DNA from: Apostichopus japonicus
Taxonomy: Eukaryota > Echinodermata > Holothuroidea > Aspidochirotida > Stichopodidae
Length of the DNA: 64,000 nucleotides
Assembly (NCBI RefSeq): GCF_037975245.1
Contig: NC_092571.1
Location: forward strand, 7,730,501-7,794,500
Reading direction: 5' to 3'
The notes beneath the pieces were generated by a model. That model was given only the letters and a program-made list of their open reading frames with translations, made no database searches and was not told where the DNA came from. Position 1 is the stretch's first letter. Each line of letters opens with the position of its first letter. The translations under genes were made by a program, and so were the position numbers. Shown in pieces: positions 1-11,503 of the stretch.

Positions 1-68
1 AGTCCAGTACATAATGTCCAGGGACATTTCTGGGGATACTTTGAATCCTGGGACTAAACATGAAACCT

Positions 69-81
69 GGGGACTTTCCCC
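69..81. promoter_or_regulatory. Perfect NF-kappaB-type motif in the intron before the death-like exon
   Basis: GGGGACTTTCCCC contains the classical kappaB decamer GGGACTTTCC. It lies about 150 bp upstream of the terminal death-like exon and is unchanged in the partner copy (45691-45703), although neighbouring intron bases differ. Function is inferred; loose kappaB matches are expected by chance in 64 kb. Confidence 0.35.
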
Positions 82-230
82 AAAAATCCAAAAGTCTAGT
101 CAGCTTATATATCAAGGGGTACACAATGATACATGGATATTGCATGAATTGGTTACTTTACATATCAAGGGGAAAAGAAAACTGAAATTATGAAAATGTC
201 AATTTGCTTTACTTTTGTTTGGTCTTACAG

Positions 231-565
231 GTGAACCCGTTGAAGATCAAGAACTAGCTCTCTTGGCAGCAAGTATCGCCAAACTCCATGCTAGAAAGGC
301 ATTCAATGATGTACAACTATTCTGCAGTCAGTTAGGCATACATTATAGTGTTTATAATTCAGTGTTGATGGACAAGAAGCAATCAAATAATGAAGAAAAA
401 TTATATTATGTTTTTGAGGCTTGGCTCATGGCTACTTCTCTAACAAGGAATAGCCTTTGTAAAACTCTTTCGAAATTTGATAAACTGAAAACGACAAGTC
501 TATGCAATTCATATGTAGATATTGTCCATGAACTTTTTCGTGAAAAGTCTTCGGAAAGCTCTTAG
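231..565 (+). CDS. Terminal exon with death-domain-like fold, gene cut by window start
   Basis: The exon follows a good acceptor (ggtcttacag) and opens in phase 1, reading GEPVEDQELALLAASIA and ending in SSESS and a TAG stop at 563-565. The 110 residues are all-helical in pattern: an Leu/Ala-rich first helix, FCSQLGI, a charged loop DKKQSNNEEK, LYYVFEAWLMA with the conserved tryptophan, then SLCKTLSKFDKL. The hydrophobic spacing and the central Trp match the death-domain superfamily, which forms homotypic signalling complexes below receptors. Exact subfamily is not assignable by eye. The upstream exons lie outside the window. A paralogous exon with the same phase and length lies at 45852-46186. 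The region just upstream has no usable in-frame ATG, which supports an internal splice acceptor rather than a start here. Confidence 0.72.
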
Positions 566-2290
566 ACATGCACAGAAGGAGACACAAGCCGCCCCAACCA
601 TCACCATTTGGTCTTTGTGAATGTAATAACAAACAGCAATGAAGGACTTACCTACACAGCTAGCTGCCAAAAAAATTATAATTCAAGTTTGGGAGATACA
701 GCAGATTGAAATGAATGTGCCATCACACGCCAGGCGGAAGACTTGAATAAGACTAAATATGACATCATCGAGCCACGTGTGTTTTGTGTCGTTGTGTTTT
801 CTCTTCTTTCATAACAATTTCCTGGAATGATGACAGGGTCTTGCAAACGACGAATTCTGAAATATTTAAGTTATGAACATGACCTAATGATGCCATTGCT
901 TTTTGCCGGCAGCACTGTTAACATTCTGTCTTGCAAAGATGGAAAGGAAAATGAAGAGAAAGTGACAACATTTTGGACAGAATGTCAGCCTCTCGGACAT
1001 ACCAGCAATTTTATCTTATTTTGCATAGGTGCCAACCAGTACGATTTTATCGTATTTAGTACTTTAAAACAAGTGAAATACGATAATACGATATTGCCTC
1101 TTGAAAATACGATTTTTCATCTTTAAAAAAAAATATATAATAATTTTTTTTTTTTTAATGGAAGTGGAATCACATTGAAACATGTACAAGTAACACCCCA
1201 AACCACGACAAACACGTTGAACAACGAGCCCACATGGGCGGGAAATACGCGGAATCAGCAGCTTTACAATTTTTTCATTAAATGTAAATGAAAAAGCAAA
1301 CATTTTACTTGCCTGTTCTTACCAGTAAAACATTTTTCTGACATTTTATTGGCCCGGGCCAGTGGTAGTGACAAGTTTTTGTGAAAATCTGATTTTTCTC
1401 TCCAAAATATGATTTTTTAGGATATCCAGTCTATTTTTGTGTGTCAAGATGTTGGCATCTCTTATTTTATCTCTTATTTTTATTCTTTCATAATAGCAAT
1501 CTTACTTTTCTTTTTTCTGACAAAACAATTTTGATTACATTTTCTACTCAACAAAAGTCTTTCAAGAGTTTATCCTTTTGTCTTACAATGAAAGTGTACT
1601 TCCCAAAAACCTTGTACTTAAAATTCCATTGCTAGATATTTCTTGAAGGATCACAATGTAACACTTAATCTGAAGAGAGCAATATTCCACATTGTTAGTT
1701 GCAGATCCCAACCCCATATATCATCTCTAGTCACAGATATGCTCGATTGAATGTTATCGATACAGAGGCGGTAAACTCTCCCCTACTCTAGAAAAGTGGA
1801 GATCGCATCAGGTGGTCTCTGACATCATCATCATGGGAGATGTACTCCAAACGCTTTACTTTCTTATTGTAAGACTTTGTTTTGGTGGAGTAATCTTGGA
1901 AATGTGATACAATTGGAGTGTTAACTTAATTGTCAATACTCTCTGTTTTAAGTTAGAATTTTATCAAAATACTTTATTTTTTAGGAATATTATTATCCTG
2001 TTTTGGTTAAATGATTTATTCAACCCCCCCCCCCCCCAAAAAAAAAAATCACATTTTCTGCTCATGATGACATCACTCAATCTGGTTCTGCCTGATCAAT
2101 TTACAAACTTTACAATTTGTTAAGTTCATATCTTTATAAAATGTTAAGAAGCTGTGATTTTGACTTTAAGATACAGAAACTATCTAGCAAGTCTGGTAAA
2201 CAATTTCAGCCACAACAATACCCTGTTAATTCATTTCATTCCTACATATGAAACCACTAGTTGACAGTGTTGCAGTTCTCAAAAGGTTTT
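566..2290. other. Noncoding 3' flank of the death-like exon
   Basis: No gene supported. This probably holds the 3' UTR and downstream sequence. Open frames here (827-1126, 1441-1635) have no recognisable domain. A C/A homopolymer run lies at 2024-2048. From about 830 onward it is almost identical to 46445-47910. Confidence 0.6.
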
Positions 2291-2291
2291 G

Positions 2292-3640
2292 GTACTTAAG
2301 TACTTTCTGCAGGTACTCAGTACTTGGGGTACTTGGTATTCAAGTACTTTCTGCACGTACTCAGTACTTGGCGTACTTGGTACTCAAGTACTTTCTGCAG
2401 GTACTCAGTACTCGGGGTACTTTGTACTCTCTGCAGGTTCTTTGGTACTCAAGTACTTTCTGTAGGTACTCAGTACTTGGGGTACTTGGTACTCAAGTAC
2501 TTTCTGCAGGTACTCAGTACTCGGGGTACTTTGTACTCTCTGCAGGTTTTCTGGTACTTGGTACTCAAGTATTTTCTGCATGTACTCAGTACTCGGGGTA
2601 CTTTGTACTCTCTGCAGGTTCTCTGGTACTTGGTACTCAAGTACTTTCTGTAGGTACTCAGTACTTGGGGTACTCAAGTACACTCTGCAGGTACTCAGGG
2701 TACTTGGTACTCGAGTACTTTCTGTAGGTACTCAGTACTTGGGGTACTTGGTACTCAAGTACTTTCTGCAGGTACTCAGTACTCGGGGTACTTTGTACTC
2801 TCTGCAGGTTCTCTGGTACTTGGTACTCAAGTATTTTCTGCATGTACTCAGTACTTGGCATACTTGGTACTCAAGTACTTTCTGCAGGTACTCAGTACTT
2901 GGGGTACTTTGTACTCTCTGCAGGTTCTCTGGTACTTGGTACTCGGGGTACTTTCTGTAGGTACTCAGTACTTGGGGTACTCAAGTACACTCTGCAGGTA
3001 CTCAGGGTACTTGGTACTCAAGTACTTTCTGTAGGTACTCAGTACTTGGGGTACTTGGTACTCAAGTACTTTCTGCAGGTACTCAGTACTCGGGGTACTT
3101 TGTACTCTCTGCAGGTTCTCTGGTACTTGGTACTCAAGTATTTTTTGCATGTACTCAGTACTTGGCGTACTTGGTACTCAAGTACTTTCTGCAGGTACTC
3201 AGTACTCGGGGTACTCAAGTACACTCTGCAGGTACTCAGGGTACTTGGTACCCAAGTACTTTCTGTAGGTACTCAGTACTTGGGGTACTCAAGTAATCTC
3301 TGCAGGTAGTCTCAGTACTCGGGGTACTTGGTACTCTCTACCAAGGTACTTGGTACTCAAGTACACTCTGCAGGTACTCAGGGTACTTGGTACTCAAGTA
3401 CTTTCTGTTGGTACTCAGTAGGCTACTTGGGGTACTCAGGTACTCTGCAGGTACTCAGTACTCGGGGTACTTGGTACTCTCTACCAGGGTACTTGGTACT
3501 GAAGTACACTCTGCAGGTACTCGTGTACTTGGTAGTCAAGTCTTTCTGTAGGTACTCAGTACCTTGGGTACTCAAGTACTCTCTGCAAGTACTCAGTACT
3601 CTGGGTACTCAAGTACCCTCTGCAGGTACTCGCACTCCAT
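2292..3640. repeat. GTAC-rich minisatellite, unit about 44 bp
   Basis: Tandem units combine ggtactcagtacttgggg with tacttggtactcaagtac and a spacer tttctgca. Variant units (tactcggggtactttgtact, ctctgcaggttctctgg) recur in a fixed order, so there is a higher-order pattern. The words GTAC, AGTACT and CTGCAG are self-complementary, so strands can fold locally. Long open frames exist on both strands only because stops are rare in the unit; they are not genes. The array recurs at 47912-49205 with a different unit number. Confidence 0.95.
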
Positions 3641-5289
3641 GGTGAGTTCACTGGTGATAAACTACAGGTACTCATATTCAGTATTCTAACTCGGATGATA
3701 AAGTACTTGTATAAAAATGGTGATATCAATTTTTTATAAAGAAGTCATTGGTGGAAGTAATTTGTAGAGAAGCTGTGCCAGAGCTTAATTTAAGTAGTAG
3801 ATAGGCTAGTCTTAATTTCAGTAGTAGTTAGGCTAGTCTTATTTCACAATATGATATAGCAGCCTACCATCTAAGTTTAAGCCTTGATCATCTGACATTG
3901 ATATTTGTAGATACTATATGTGGTGATTTGGTTCTTTTTTTTCTCTCTCTCTCTTGTATTTTGAACTGAAATGTTATTCATAATAGTTAGAAATCTATTT
4001 GAATATAAACTAAATATATATAACTAAATCCATTACGATTGATTGAAACTACTGTATATGCATCCATGATGTTTCATATCTTGCCAGAGCTGAGGCAAAT
4101 GGAATCTCTGCAATGGTGTTTGTGTGTGTGTGTGTGCATCATGTGCACTTGTTTTGTATTTTGACTGAGGACTTGAACAAAGGAATTCCAAGTCCTCACA
4201 AGTGGTTTCAAGGAATGACTGTCCTCAGAAGAATTATTTTGTTTAGGGATATTGTTCAAAGTTAGTATAAACGGGTTTGAACAATTGGAAATATAAAACA
4301 ATGGGGTCCTCAGTCTGAATGTATTACACGCCTTTCTTTGTGTGTCAGATGCCTTGGCTTGTAAATGCAAACAGCTCAAGACTTAGTGATAGGTGAAGAG
4401 TGAACCTCATATTTGGTATGTGGATGAACCTTTGAGAGTAGTTCAAAGGTCAAGAGTGGTCAAAGCCTGAAAACCTTGTAAAACATGGGTAATTCCAAAC
4501 CTGTGAAAAGGTCAGCTCGTGTACATGCAGTATGGACTTCAGCCAGGGTTATTATCTTGCAAACTACTCTTGTGCTGCGTATGTAATGTATTTAATGGCA
4601 AGTAATCGATGGGAGGGGTTTCCCTCTGATGATCATTAAACATGCCAAATGATCTTATTTGTTTAATACTTTGAGTTATTAAACTATCCAAGTGATATGT
4701 AGAAGAACATTTGTTAATAAATATTTATAAAAATTCGTACATGTTTCAATCAATCTTACAAGAAATTTGATAATAAATAATCAATATATTTTACACTTTT
4801 AACCCAGCGAAGTCAGGTAAAATATTACTTGATTGGGTTTTGGAATAAACCTTAAACTTTCCAAGAATTTCATTTTTTTTTTTTTTTTTTGGAGAGATAC
4901 TCTTCTATGGTTTGTTATGAAAGAGTTCTGATCATCGTTAATGATCTTATATAGCATCATGTAAACAATGTGTAAAACTCACTAGCTATTAATTAAATAC
5001 ATTTATATGAAGATAAAACATGTTTTTCTTGTTGTATTTTCGATTCAGTATCAAGTTCCTGCAAACTAGGTCGTATGCCCAGTTCACCCTTTTTTCCCAA
5101 ATAATCACCCAAAAAATTTCCTGTTATGTAGATGAATGTTCATATGTTACGTTTTTCTTTTAAAGTCCTACAAAAAAAATTTTTAATTTGAATAGTACAA
5201 TAGTATTTCTGTATTTCTGGCCTTCCCACAATTAGTCAAAACTCGACTCTCATAGTACACATTGGAATATACTACCCTAAACCAAAAGT
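3641..5289. other. Noncoding, with a (GT)n tract
   Basis: No gene supported. It contains (GT)n near 4121-4136, a poly-T run near 4871, and the segment about 4110-4320, which is recognisably similar to 34690-34860 upstream of the death-domain exon at 34925. That suggests the two death-exon regions share ancestry beyond the exons. Confidence 0.5.
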
Positions 5290-5585
5290 ATAATAATAGT
5301 AATAATCAGTAGTCATTTTTACAATGTTTAAGCGACCACAAATGTGGGAGAAACACTCAAGGTCTTATTAATTTACAACTTACACGTCGGGTGGCTTCCA
5401 ATTTAACATTTGAACTCAAATTTGGAATCTTTTCAACTTAAAAAGTCAACCGTAGATCGCTCTTGTATGTACCACCCACCTTGTCATGGTCCGCCCGGGA
5501 GTCAAACCCCTGTCCTCCCGATTGCTAAGACTCATTGTTTCAAAAACCACCGCCTTTATCCGCTCGGCCACAGCAACGGTGTATT
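5290..5585 (-). mobile_element. tRNA-derived SINE (Leu/Ser-like head)
   Basis: On the minus strand the head reads like a type-II tRNA, with box A TGGCCGAGCGGATAAAGGCG (near 5555-5575) and box B GGTTTGACTCC (near 5497-5507). The body runs down to an AT-rich tail near 5290. A body fragment with the same words (taagcgaccacaaatgtggg) sits alone at 43025-43132, which shows it is dispersed. It is present in both duplication copies. Confidence 0.7.
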
Positions 5586-5737
5586 TTTAGTTATTCTGGT
5601 TAAACAACTGGTATCATTATGTTAAATCGGTCCTGTTAATTATTTACATAATATTAAAAGGTATGAAATACTTACAAGGGTATGTTCCCCGCATCCCCCA
5701 GTCTCCCCTTCCCCCTTTTTGTTGTTATGGATATACC

Positions 5738-6104
5738 CATAAGCGTAGGAGGCGGGGGCTGCAGCGCCCCCCCCCCCCCCAGCCAAATATTTTTGTGAAA
5801 ATTCCGGCAATATGCTGAGAATTTTTCGGGCACCTACTGAAAAAAATTGCATTTTTTTCAATGGTTAAACTAATAGTATTATTATCATCATTATTGTAAC
5901 GACTTCCCCCAAAATTATTACCTATATGGAAGGGTAATAACACGACAAATGATTGTATGAAATTGGCATGCGATGTAATAACCGATGCATGCCTGTATAT
6001 GATATGCATTTTAACATGTTGTACGTAAAATTTTGGTTATATTTTTTCGGGCAAGTCGTTACAGCCCCCCCCCCCCCCAATCAAATTGGGCTCTTACGCC
6101 TATG
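5738..6104. mobile_element. Short MITE with CATAAGCGTAGGAG / CTCTTACGCCTATG ends
   Basis: The ends are imperfect inverted repeats: CATAAGCGTAGGAG against CATAGGCGTAAGAG read from the other end. C-runs lie just inside both ends. The termini belong to the same family as 22346-22774 and 52424-54005. It is present in both copies (51315-51669). A clean target duplication is not visible. Confidence 0.6.
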
Positions 6105-6374
6105 GAAAGGCTATACCCCACGGCAGTGGTGTGTATTTTGAGCTGGACGATTTTTAAATAGAGGCATCGGTAATATAATGTAGGCCTATACCATTTAATC
6201 AGTGAGAGGAAAATCCTGTAATAAATATTTCCAAAACATTATAATAAAAAAGAGACGTTTACAAAATCGAATGCAATCATGATAACTACTTTTGCAATCA
6301 TTAATTACTTTTTTATTTAATGTGAATGCTCCGTTGACTTTTTGCAATTATTTTCAGTTACGTACGTAACGATC

Positions 6375-7895
6375 CCTATCCTAAAGGTGCGCCAAATCTT
6401 TTTTGTGTTACTTAAATTAGACTTAGGTCTTCACAGTTTGGTATTCGTTATATCGGCGTAAAACTTTGGAATTCCCTCCCTTCTACTATTACCGGTTGTA
6501 AAACTCTGAACACCTTCAAAAAAACGTCTTAAAGAGTATCTTATATCAAACTATCATTGATTTTGTATATCCTTTCATTGCCATCTGTTACGTTGGAATG
6601 CGAGAGGTCTCGATAATTAATTTTTAACGAGACACAAGCCTGGGTTCGTTTCCGTAAGGAACACAGACAAATTGACGAGTCTAGAGAATCTAAATGAGAA
6701 CGTAAACTATATTGAACAATGGATTTCGAACCAACAACAACACGTGGTAATTACAAATATATAGAAAATTACTCACAAACTTAACAAGATAGGATACACT
6801 TTAAAACACGCTGGTCTCTTCCAACGGCGATATCCCTCAGCGGCCACGACCTCGATGACGACGATTCTCGGTCCGTTGTACCGCAAAATTCACTGGTCCT
6901 CGACGATGTTTCTCTCGATCCCAGAAACAGCAGTCACCTTCTTTCCGGCGATGCTCCAAAATAGAAGACGGACTTCCAGCCACAATCGAGTGAAGCACAA
7001 GTCGAACTTCTCGCCGACTAAATATTACCAGATTCAGTCCAAAATCAACTTTATAGCCACCAACTCCTGGCGTAACGAACTTCCTCAACGGAGACAGAAA
7101 TTCTTCACCTTCTCCGAAATAAAGACTGAAAAGCTGTAGTTTCACAGCAAAGTCCTCTTCAAATTTCTGAATGGAAGTGTAGAATCAATCTTAGTATCGA
7201 TATCTCACTCCTTCAGAAACTACTGGCAGTTAAGCACTGACGATATATAGTAGAATGGTATAATATGTGTCGTCACTTGTATTCGTTCAGAAACTGACAA
7301 ACTCTCCGATCTGGGCGGGTTTTTATACGATTCGCCATGTCAATAATCCTCCAGATCTTTCTGGATACACCTGAGTAACAACGCGACCCGGTTTCACTAT
7401 TCGCGGAAGTCCTTTGCATATCTCGCGAGCATTGCAGAGAATCCACGAAGTGGCGTGCACAGCTTACACGCGATTTCACGTAAACCAACGTTAACCCGAG
7501 ACCAGCGTGTCATCATAAGGAATATACCAGAACAATCGTGTATTATAACATTCTGACACGGTAACCCGACCTAATTTCTCAAATAATGATTGTCACGTAG
7601 GCCATTTCAAAGACTTTCTATATAATAACATTAGGTTCCTCACTAGCAGTAACTAGCGTTAGGCTACAATGGGCCCTCGTAACACCATCTTTGTTCTGTT
7701 TTCTCTGTAAACTTAAACTTTATATATATATATTTTATTTGTCAAGGGGTGTCAACGTAAACAAGCTCTACAGAGAGCTTCTTGTTGGCACTCCTCAATC
7801 TCTATATTCTTCTTGTACAGTTACCCGCATCTATTGTCAAATTGCATACTTTAATACAAGAGATAGAAATAAAGTTTTATGAATTGAATTGAATG
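6375..7895 (+). mobile_element. 3' end of a CR1/L2-like LINE, split by a solo LTR
   Basis: Frame from 6425 reads RSSQFGIRYIGVKLWNSLPS and continues to a stop at 6530-6532. This matches the motif (..R..GpKiWNSLP..) near the C terminus of reverse transcriptases of the CR1/L2 kind. An upstream in-frame stop and a frameshift in an A-run show decay. The tail ends in repeats of GAATTGAATTGAATG at 7881-7895, as in such LINEs. The 1.1-kb LTR at 6586-7684 interrupts it here but not in copy 2 (51783-52226). Confidence 0.65.
6586..7684. mobile_element. Solo LTR of a retrotransposon (1099 bp)
   Basis: The insert begins TGTTACG and ends CGTAACA, the TG...CA form of an LTR, and is flanked by a perfect 5-bp duplication CCATC (6581-6585 and 7685-7689). 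Copy 2 carries the uninterrupted empty site near 52006-52016. No internal gag or pol remains, so this is an LTR-LTR recombination product. The TGTTACG terminus is common in Ty3/Gypsy-type LTRs, but that assignment is tentative. The open frames inside on both strands are not recognisable genes. Confidence 0.85.
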
Positions 7896-8502
7896 AGGAG
7901 AAACATCGAGAAGTCTGCCTTGGTTTGACCAAGAATTATATTCTTATATTTAATTATGCATTTGCTAGAAATTGGTAATTTTAACACAAATAAAGGCGCA
8001 TTAAAATATTCATAACTATAACTGTACGGTAAGCGCATGTTTGAATATAAATTAGTTGAATACTTAGGTTTTAATAACCCTCTATACAGAGATTGAAACA
8101 TTTGATTGAGTGACCAAAATACAAAAATAATTCCAAAACTTTATTGAACATGATTCCAGTGTAGTATTTAATTCTGAATTTATGACAGTGAATTCAAAAT
8201 TTAGTGTAGTTTTTAAACCAGCCATGTGACGTAAGTTGCAACACAGAATTCTGTCTTCCTTTTGAAATGCAATTCGTGATACCTCCCCTTACCACAGTTG
8301 CTCGCATCACCCCAGTTTCACCCCTCCCCACCTCGTTCAGCTGCCGTATAACGAAACTTAAACCCAGCCCTTACGTTCAAATTTCATATATTTGGGTAAT
8401 ATTAGGCTAACTTAAAATTCTAAATTGTCCGTGCGGTTCGCAAATGCAATGGGAAACTCTAGCATGTATTTCTGTGTTCCAGTGTAAGGGTAAGTGTTTG
8501 AA

Positions 8503-8970
8503 GTAGCATACGCCCATTAAAAGCCCCATTGACTTACACACTAAATCACAAAAGTAATGTGGTCTCTAAGTCTAGATAGAAGTTTTTACTAGCTAAACGC
8601 TACCCATCACCGGGTAGCTGACAAATTGGCCTTTCATGGCACCATCAATTTTTTTATCATGACCGTGTAGAATTTTTGCTATCCGAGCGGGAAGTTTTCG
8701 TCACTTGTAAACAAACCTCTTCACTCAGTGGTAAACAAATTTCCTTTGCTGCTCCTGGGAGGACTAAAGGGGTCTAAAATTGCCTCGATTGACCTAATTT
8801 TCCCACCACATGTACTTCCATTCATGCTCTTCAACATGCAAGCCACAAAAAACTAGAATATGATTGATAACAGGTCACAAAAGATGTTCTCCTGCTGCTT
8901 TTTGGCACTTTTCCTGAGATAGGAGAACAATCGAGCGGATTGATATAGACTCTAATAGGAGTATGCCACC
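8503..8970. mobile_element. 468-bp insertion with short inverted ends, copy 1 only
   Basis: Copy 2 reads straight through (gtttgaactactgcagg near 56385). Here 468 bp sit between two TTGAA direct repeats (8498-8502, 8971-8975). The ends are inverted relatives: GTAGCATACGCCCATTA against GTGGCATACTCCTATTA. It has no coding potential, so it is a nonautonomous DNA element of unassigned superfamily. Confidence 0.75.
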
Positions 8971-9095
8971 TTGAACTACTGCAGGCCTGCAGCTTTAAAG
9001 TTACTCTTTCTCACATGTGATTTAAAGTTGCTCAGTACTAATATACTATAGAACAAGAATGTCTCAAAATCCAATAACTTCCGGTGGCTTCTCCC

Positions 9096-9921
9096 CAGCG
9101 GCTTAACGCCTATGGGCTCGGACGGGGCAAACCCAGGTGCCCCGACCAAAGGGGGCCCGCTGCACTGATGTACAGAACTTAGAAGAGGGGTATTTTTTTT
9201 TCTTTTCTTTGTGAAACGGCACGTTGTCGTTGGAAAGGAAACTATAAACGAGACAATGGACATATTTTTAGGTGCGTGAATACGTTCGTCATAAATCATA
9301 TGCCACTGCAACTGCAAATCTCGTATCCAGCTTCTTTCCGCGCGACTGACTCAAGAGCCTGAGGTACACACTGGAACTTGATAGGCTACGCTGGTACATA
9401 TTATAGCGAAATCTAATCGATATGTTTGCTGACAAGAAGGCCAGGCTCAGTAAATTCAAGCCCTAGTCTTTCCAAGTTCTCGGGAACTTGGATACCATTT
9501 GTCCACAGGAGTTACGCCACGGGTGGAAATATACATGTTTATGTTAATTGGACATTGGTCATTTGGTCTTATTGTCCTTTCAATCTCTTAATGTATTCTA
9601 GCTTTGCAACACATGTTTTCATGTTCCCAGTATGACAGACAAGGCGAACCAAAAATGTGTCTATGAACGCAGATTTTCCCCAAAATCTCAGTCGATAAAA
9701 TCACCACGAAATGTGCCATATACGGCTTAGATTGCACAAGAGAGCTTGAAGAACCCCAGAGCCTCCAGGGCCCTAAGGCGGGCCCTGGACCCACGCCTTT
9801 GGGACTTCGCGCTCCGCGCTCGTGATGTGCGCTGCGCGCAAATCGGTTGATTCTCCGCAGCAGCCAGGGGGCCCTTCCATCCCTGGACCCAGGGGCGCCC
9901 AGACTCATCGTTACGCCGCTG
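9096..9921. mobile_element. Nonautonomous hAT-like element, 826 bp, 8-bp target duplication
   Basis: The element starts CAGCGGCTTAACG, ends CGTTACGCCGCTG, and is flanked by CTTCTCCC at 9088-9095 and 9922-9929. Copy 2 has the empty site (ggcttctcccactgg near 56508). The GC-rich interior near 9770-9890 lacks a transposase. The left terminal sequence is related to that of 13051-14633. An 8-bp duplication and CA..TG ends fit hAT. Confidence 0.85.
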
Positions 9922-9978
9922 CTTCTCCCACTGGACCAACACCAGTAATTTGAAACAAATTTAACCATCCCCCCTCAG

Positions 9979-11503
9979 CAGGCGCGGGTCAAGAGGGGGT
10001 CCATGGGGTCCGGACCCCCCCTGCTCTTGGCAACAACAAAAAAAGAGAAAAAAAGAAAAAGAGAAAAAATAATTACATTAAACGCCAATTTCAAACATGT
10101 AGGACGTCAGAAGGGCGGTTATCCTTACAAGTCAGCCAGGTGTGTCTTTTCCGTCATATGAACTATAGTGTGCACGCGTGCTACACGTGCCAGAAATGCC
10201 TAAAAATCTCAATTTTATAGACGATATAGTAGCAATCCGAAGGGATATTGATGCCAGGTTTACCCTTTGGTACCAGGGTGCCCTAGACCTCGCCAAGGAG
10301 CTGGATGTCGAAGAAGCTAGACCTCGGGCGAATGGAAGGAATGCATACTGGGCAACGTATCCAGCTGAGACCCCAAGGGATGATTTCAAACAAGCAATCG
10401 CCATACCATTTGTAGATGATGTTTGTTCCCAAATGAAGGAACGTTTCGCCACCGACTCCAACGGTGCAATATTAGCACTATTTACCCTAATTCCTTCAGT
10501 GATGATAAATGTGGAGGTATCGGAACTCCCAAAAGTTGTAGAGGGTCTAGTCATGTACAGAGATGATTTGCCCCGGTTCAAGAGCCTCCGCACAGAATTG
10601 GAAGTATGGCACTCCAAATGTAAGAACATGCAGAATCCGCCAGATTCACTGTTGCGAGTACTGCACACATGTAACAAAGACCTTTTCCCTAATTTGGTGG
10701 TACTTCTACAGATCGCATGTGTCATTCCGGTGACAAGCTGTGAAGCAGAGAGATGTTTTCTGCGGTGAGAAGGCATAAAACTGTTCTCCGATCAACAATG
10801 GGCCAGGAACGTCTCACAGCTCTTGTTCTCATGAACACGTATTATAACACTCCTTTCGACACTGACGAAGTGGTCCGAAAGTTCATTGAGAAACATCCAC
10901 GGGACCATGGCGTTTGTTCTCTCCAATCTACCATGAATAGATCAATAAAACTAGCTAACTCGTACTGATGCAGATACATTTCGAGTGGGCTTTTGTAGGT
11001 GCTTTGCAAGGCTAAATTGAAGGGGGTTCCCCTGTTGTACTTAAATATCCAAGAATTTCACGATGGATAGAGGGAAACCCACTCCCCTTAGACCCTAGGA
11101 TCACTGGAGGCCAAACTCCTCACCCTTCCAGAATCCTGGATCCGGCCCTGCATCAAACAGTGGTGACGGGACGGGAGGGGGATTGGGGGCTAAAGGCATT
11201 ATGATTTTAGTATCATCTCAACTCATCTGATATGTATTACCATATTTCATAGATTGTTTTTCTTCTCATCAATTGAGAAATTGCAGACATGAGATCCATA
11301 TTTTCAGACTAGATACATGCAGCTTAGAATACTCGGGAAGTGCCGTTTCCGGCCATCTGGGGGGGGGGGGGGGGTTTGTAAAGCCAAAAAATTTATGGTA
11401 CGCTCCGCGCCAACCGATGGTGGCGCTCCGCTTAGGTAGTCTTACGTTCAGGCGCGGCTGGACCAGTCAGACCCCCCTGTCACAAATCCTGCATCCGCCC
11501 CTG
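9979..11503 (+). mobile_element. Decayed hAT-type element carrying a transposase fragment, copy 1 only
   Basis: Left end CAGGCGCGGGTC and right end GGATGCAGGATT-type (CATCCGCCCCTG) are imperfect inverted repeats. The flanks share CTCAG (9974-9978 and 11504-11508), and copy 2 shows an uninterrupted site (cccctaaggatgtgcg near 56568). An internal alternative right end (GGATCCGGCCCTG to 11150) suggests that a second element was inserted behind the transposase. The recurrent GGTGGCGCTCCGC module lies at 11340-11440. Confidence 0.65.
10178..10966 (+). pseudogene. hAT transposase C-terminal half, frameshifted
   Basis: Two overlapping frames make one protein remnant. Frame one (10178-10770) carries PRANGRNAYWATYPAETPRD and PFVDDVCSQMKERF, and ends IPVTSCEAERCF before breaking. 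Frame two (from 10753) continues FSAVRRHKT, LRSTMGQERLTALVLM. SCEAERxFS...LRSTMG..RL is the hallmark of the hAT C-terminal dimerisation domain, as in the vertebrate P52rIPK/ZMYM-like group. The break is consistent with loss of one T in a short T-run near 10756-10759. The N-terminal zinc finger and first catalytic part are absent, so it is not functional. It could be a relative of the transposase that moved the CA..TG elements around it. Confidence 0.85.

Noticed and set aside
827-1126. 99-codon frame just after the death-like exon
   Set aside because: No domain and no splice support. It is conserved only because the whole flank is nearly identical between copies.
2248-3645. Long open frames in the GTAC minisatellite, both strands (also 47868-49220)
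   Set aside because: All frames arise from the repeat unit having few stops; the peptides are pure repeat with no domain and overlap on both strands.
6837-7145. Overlapping frames on both strands in the solo LTR
   Set aside because: LTRs do not normally code; no gag, pol or other domain seen.
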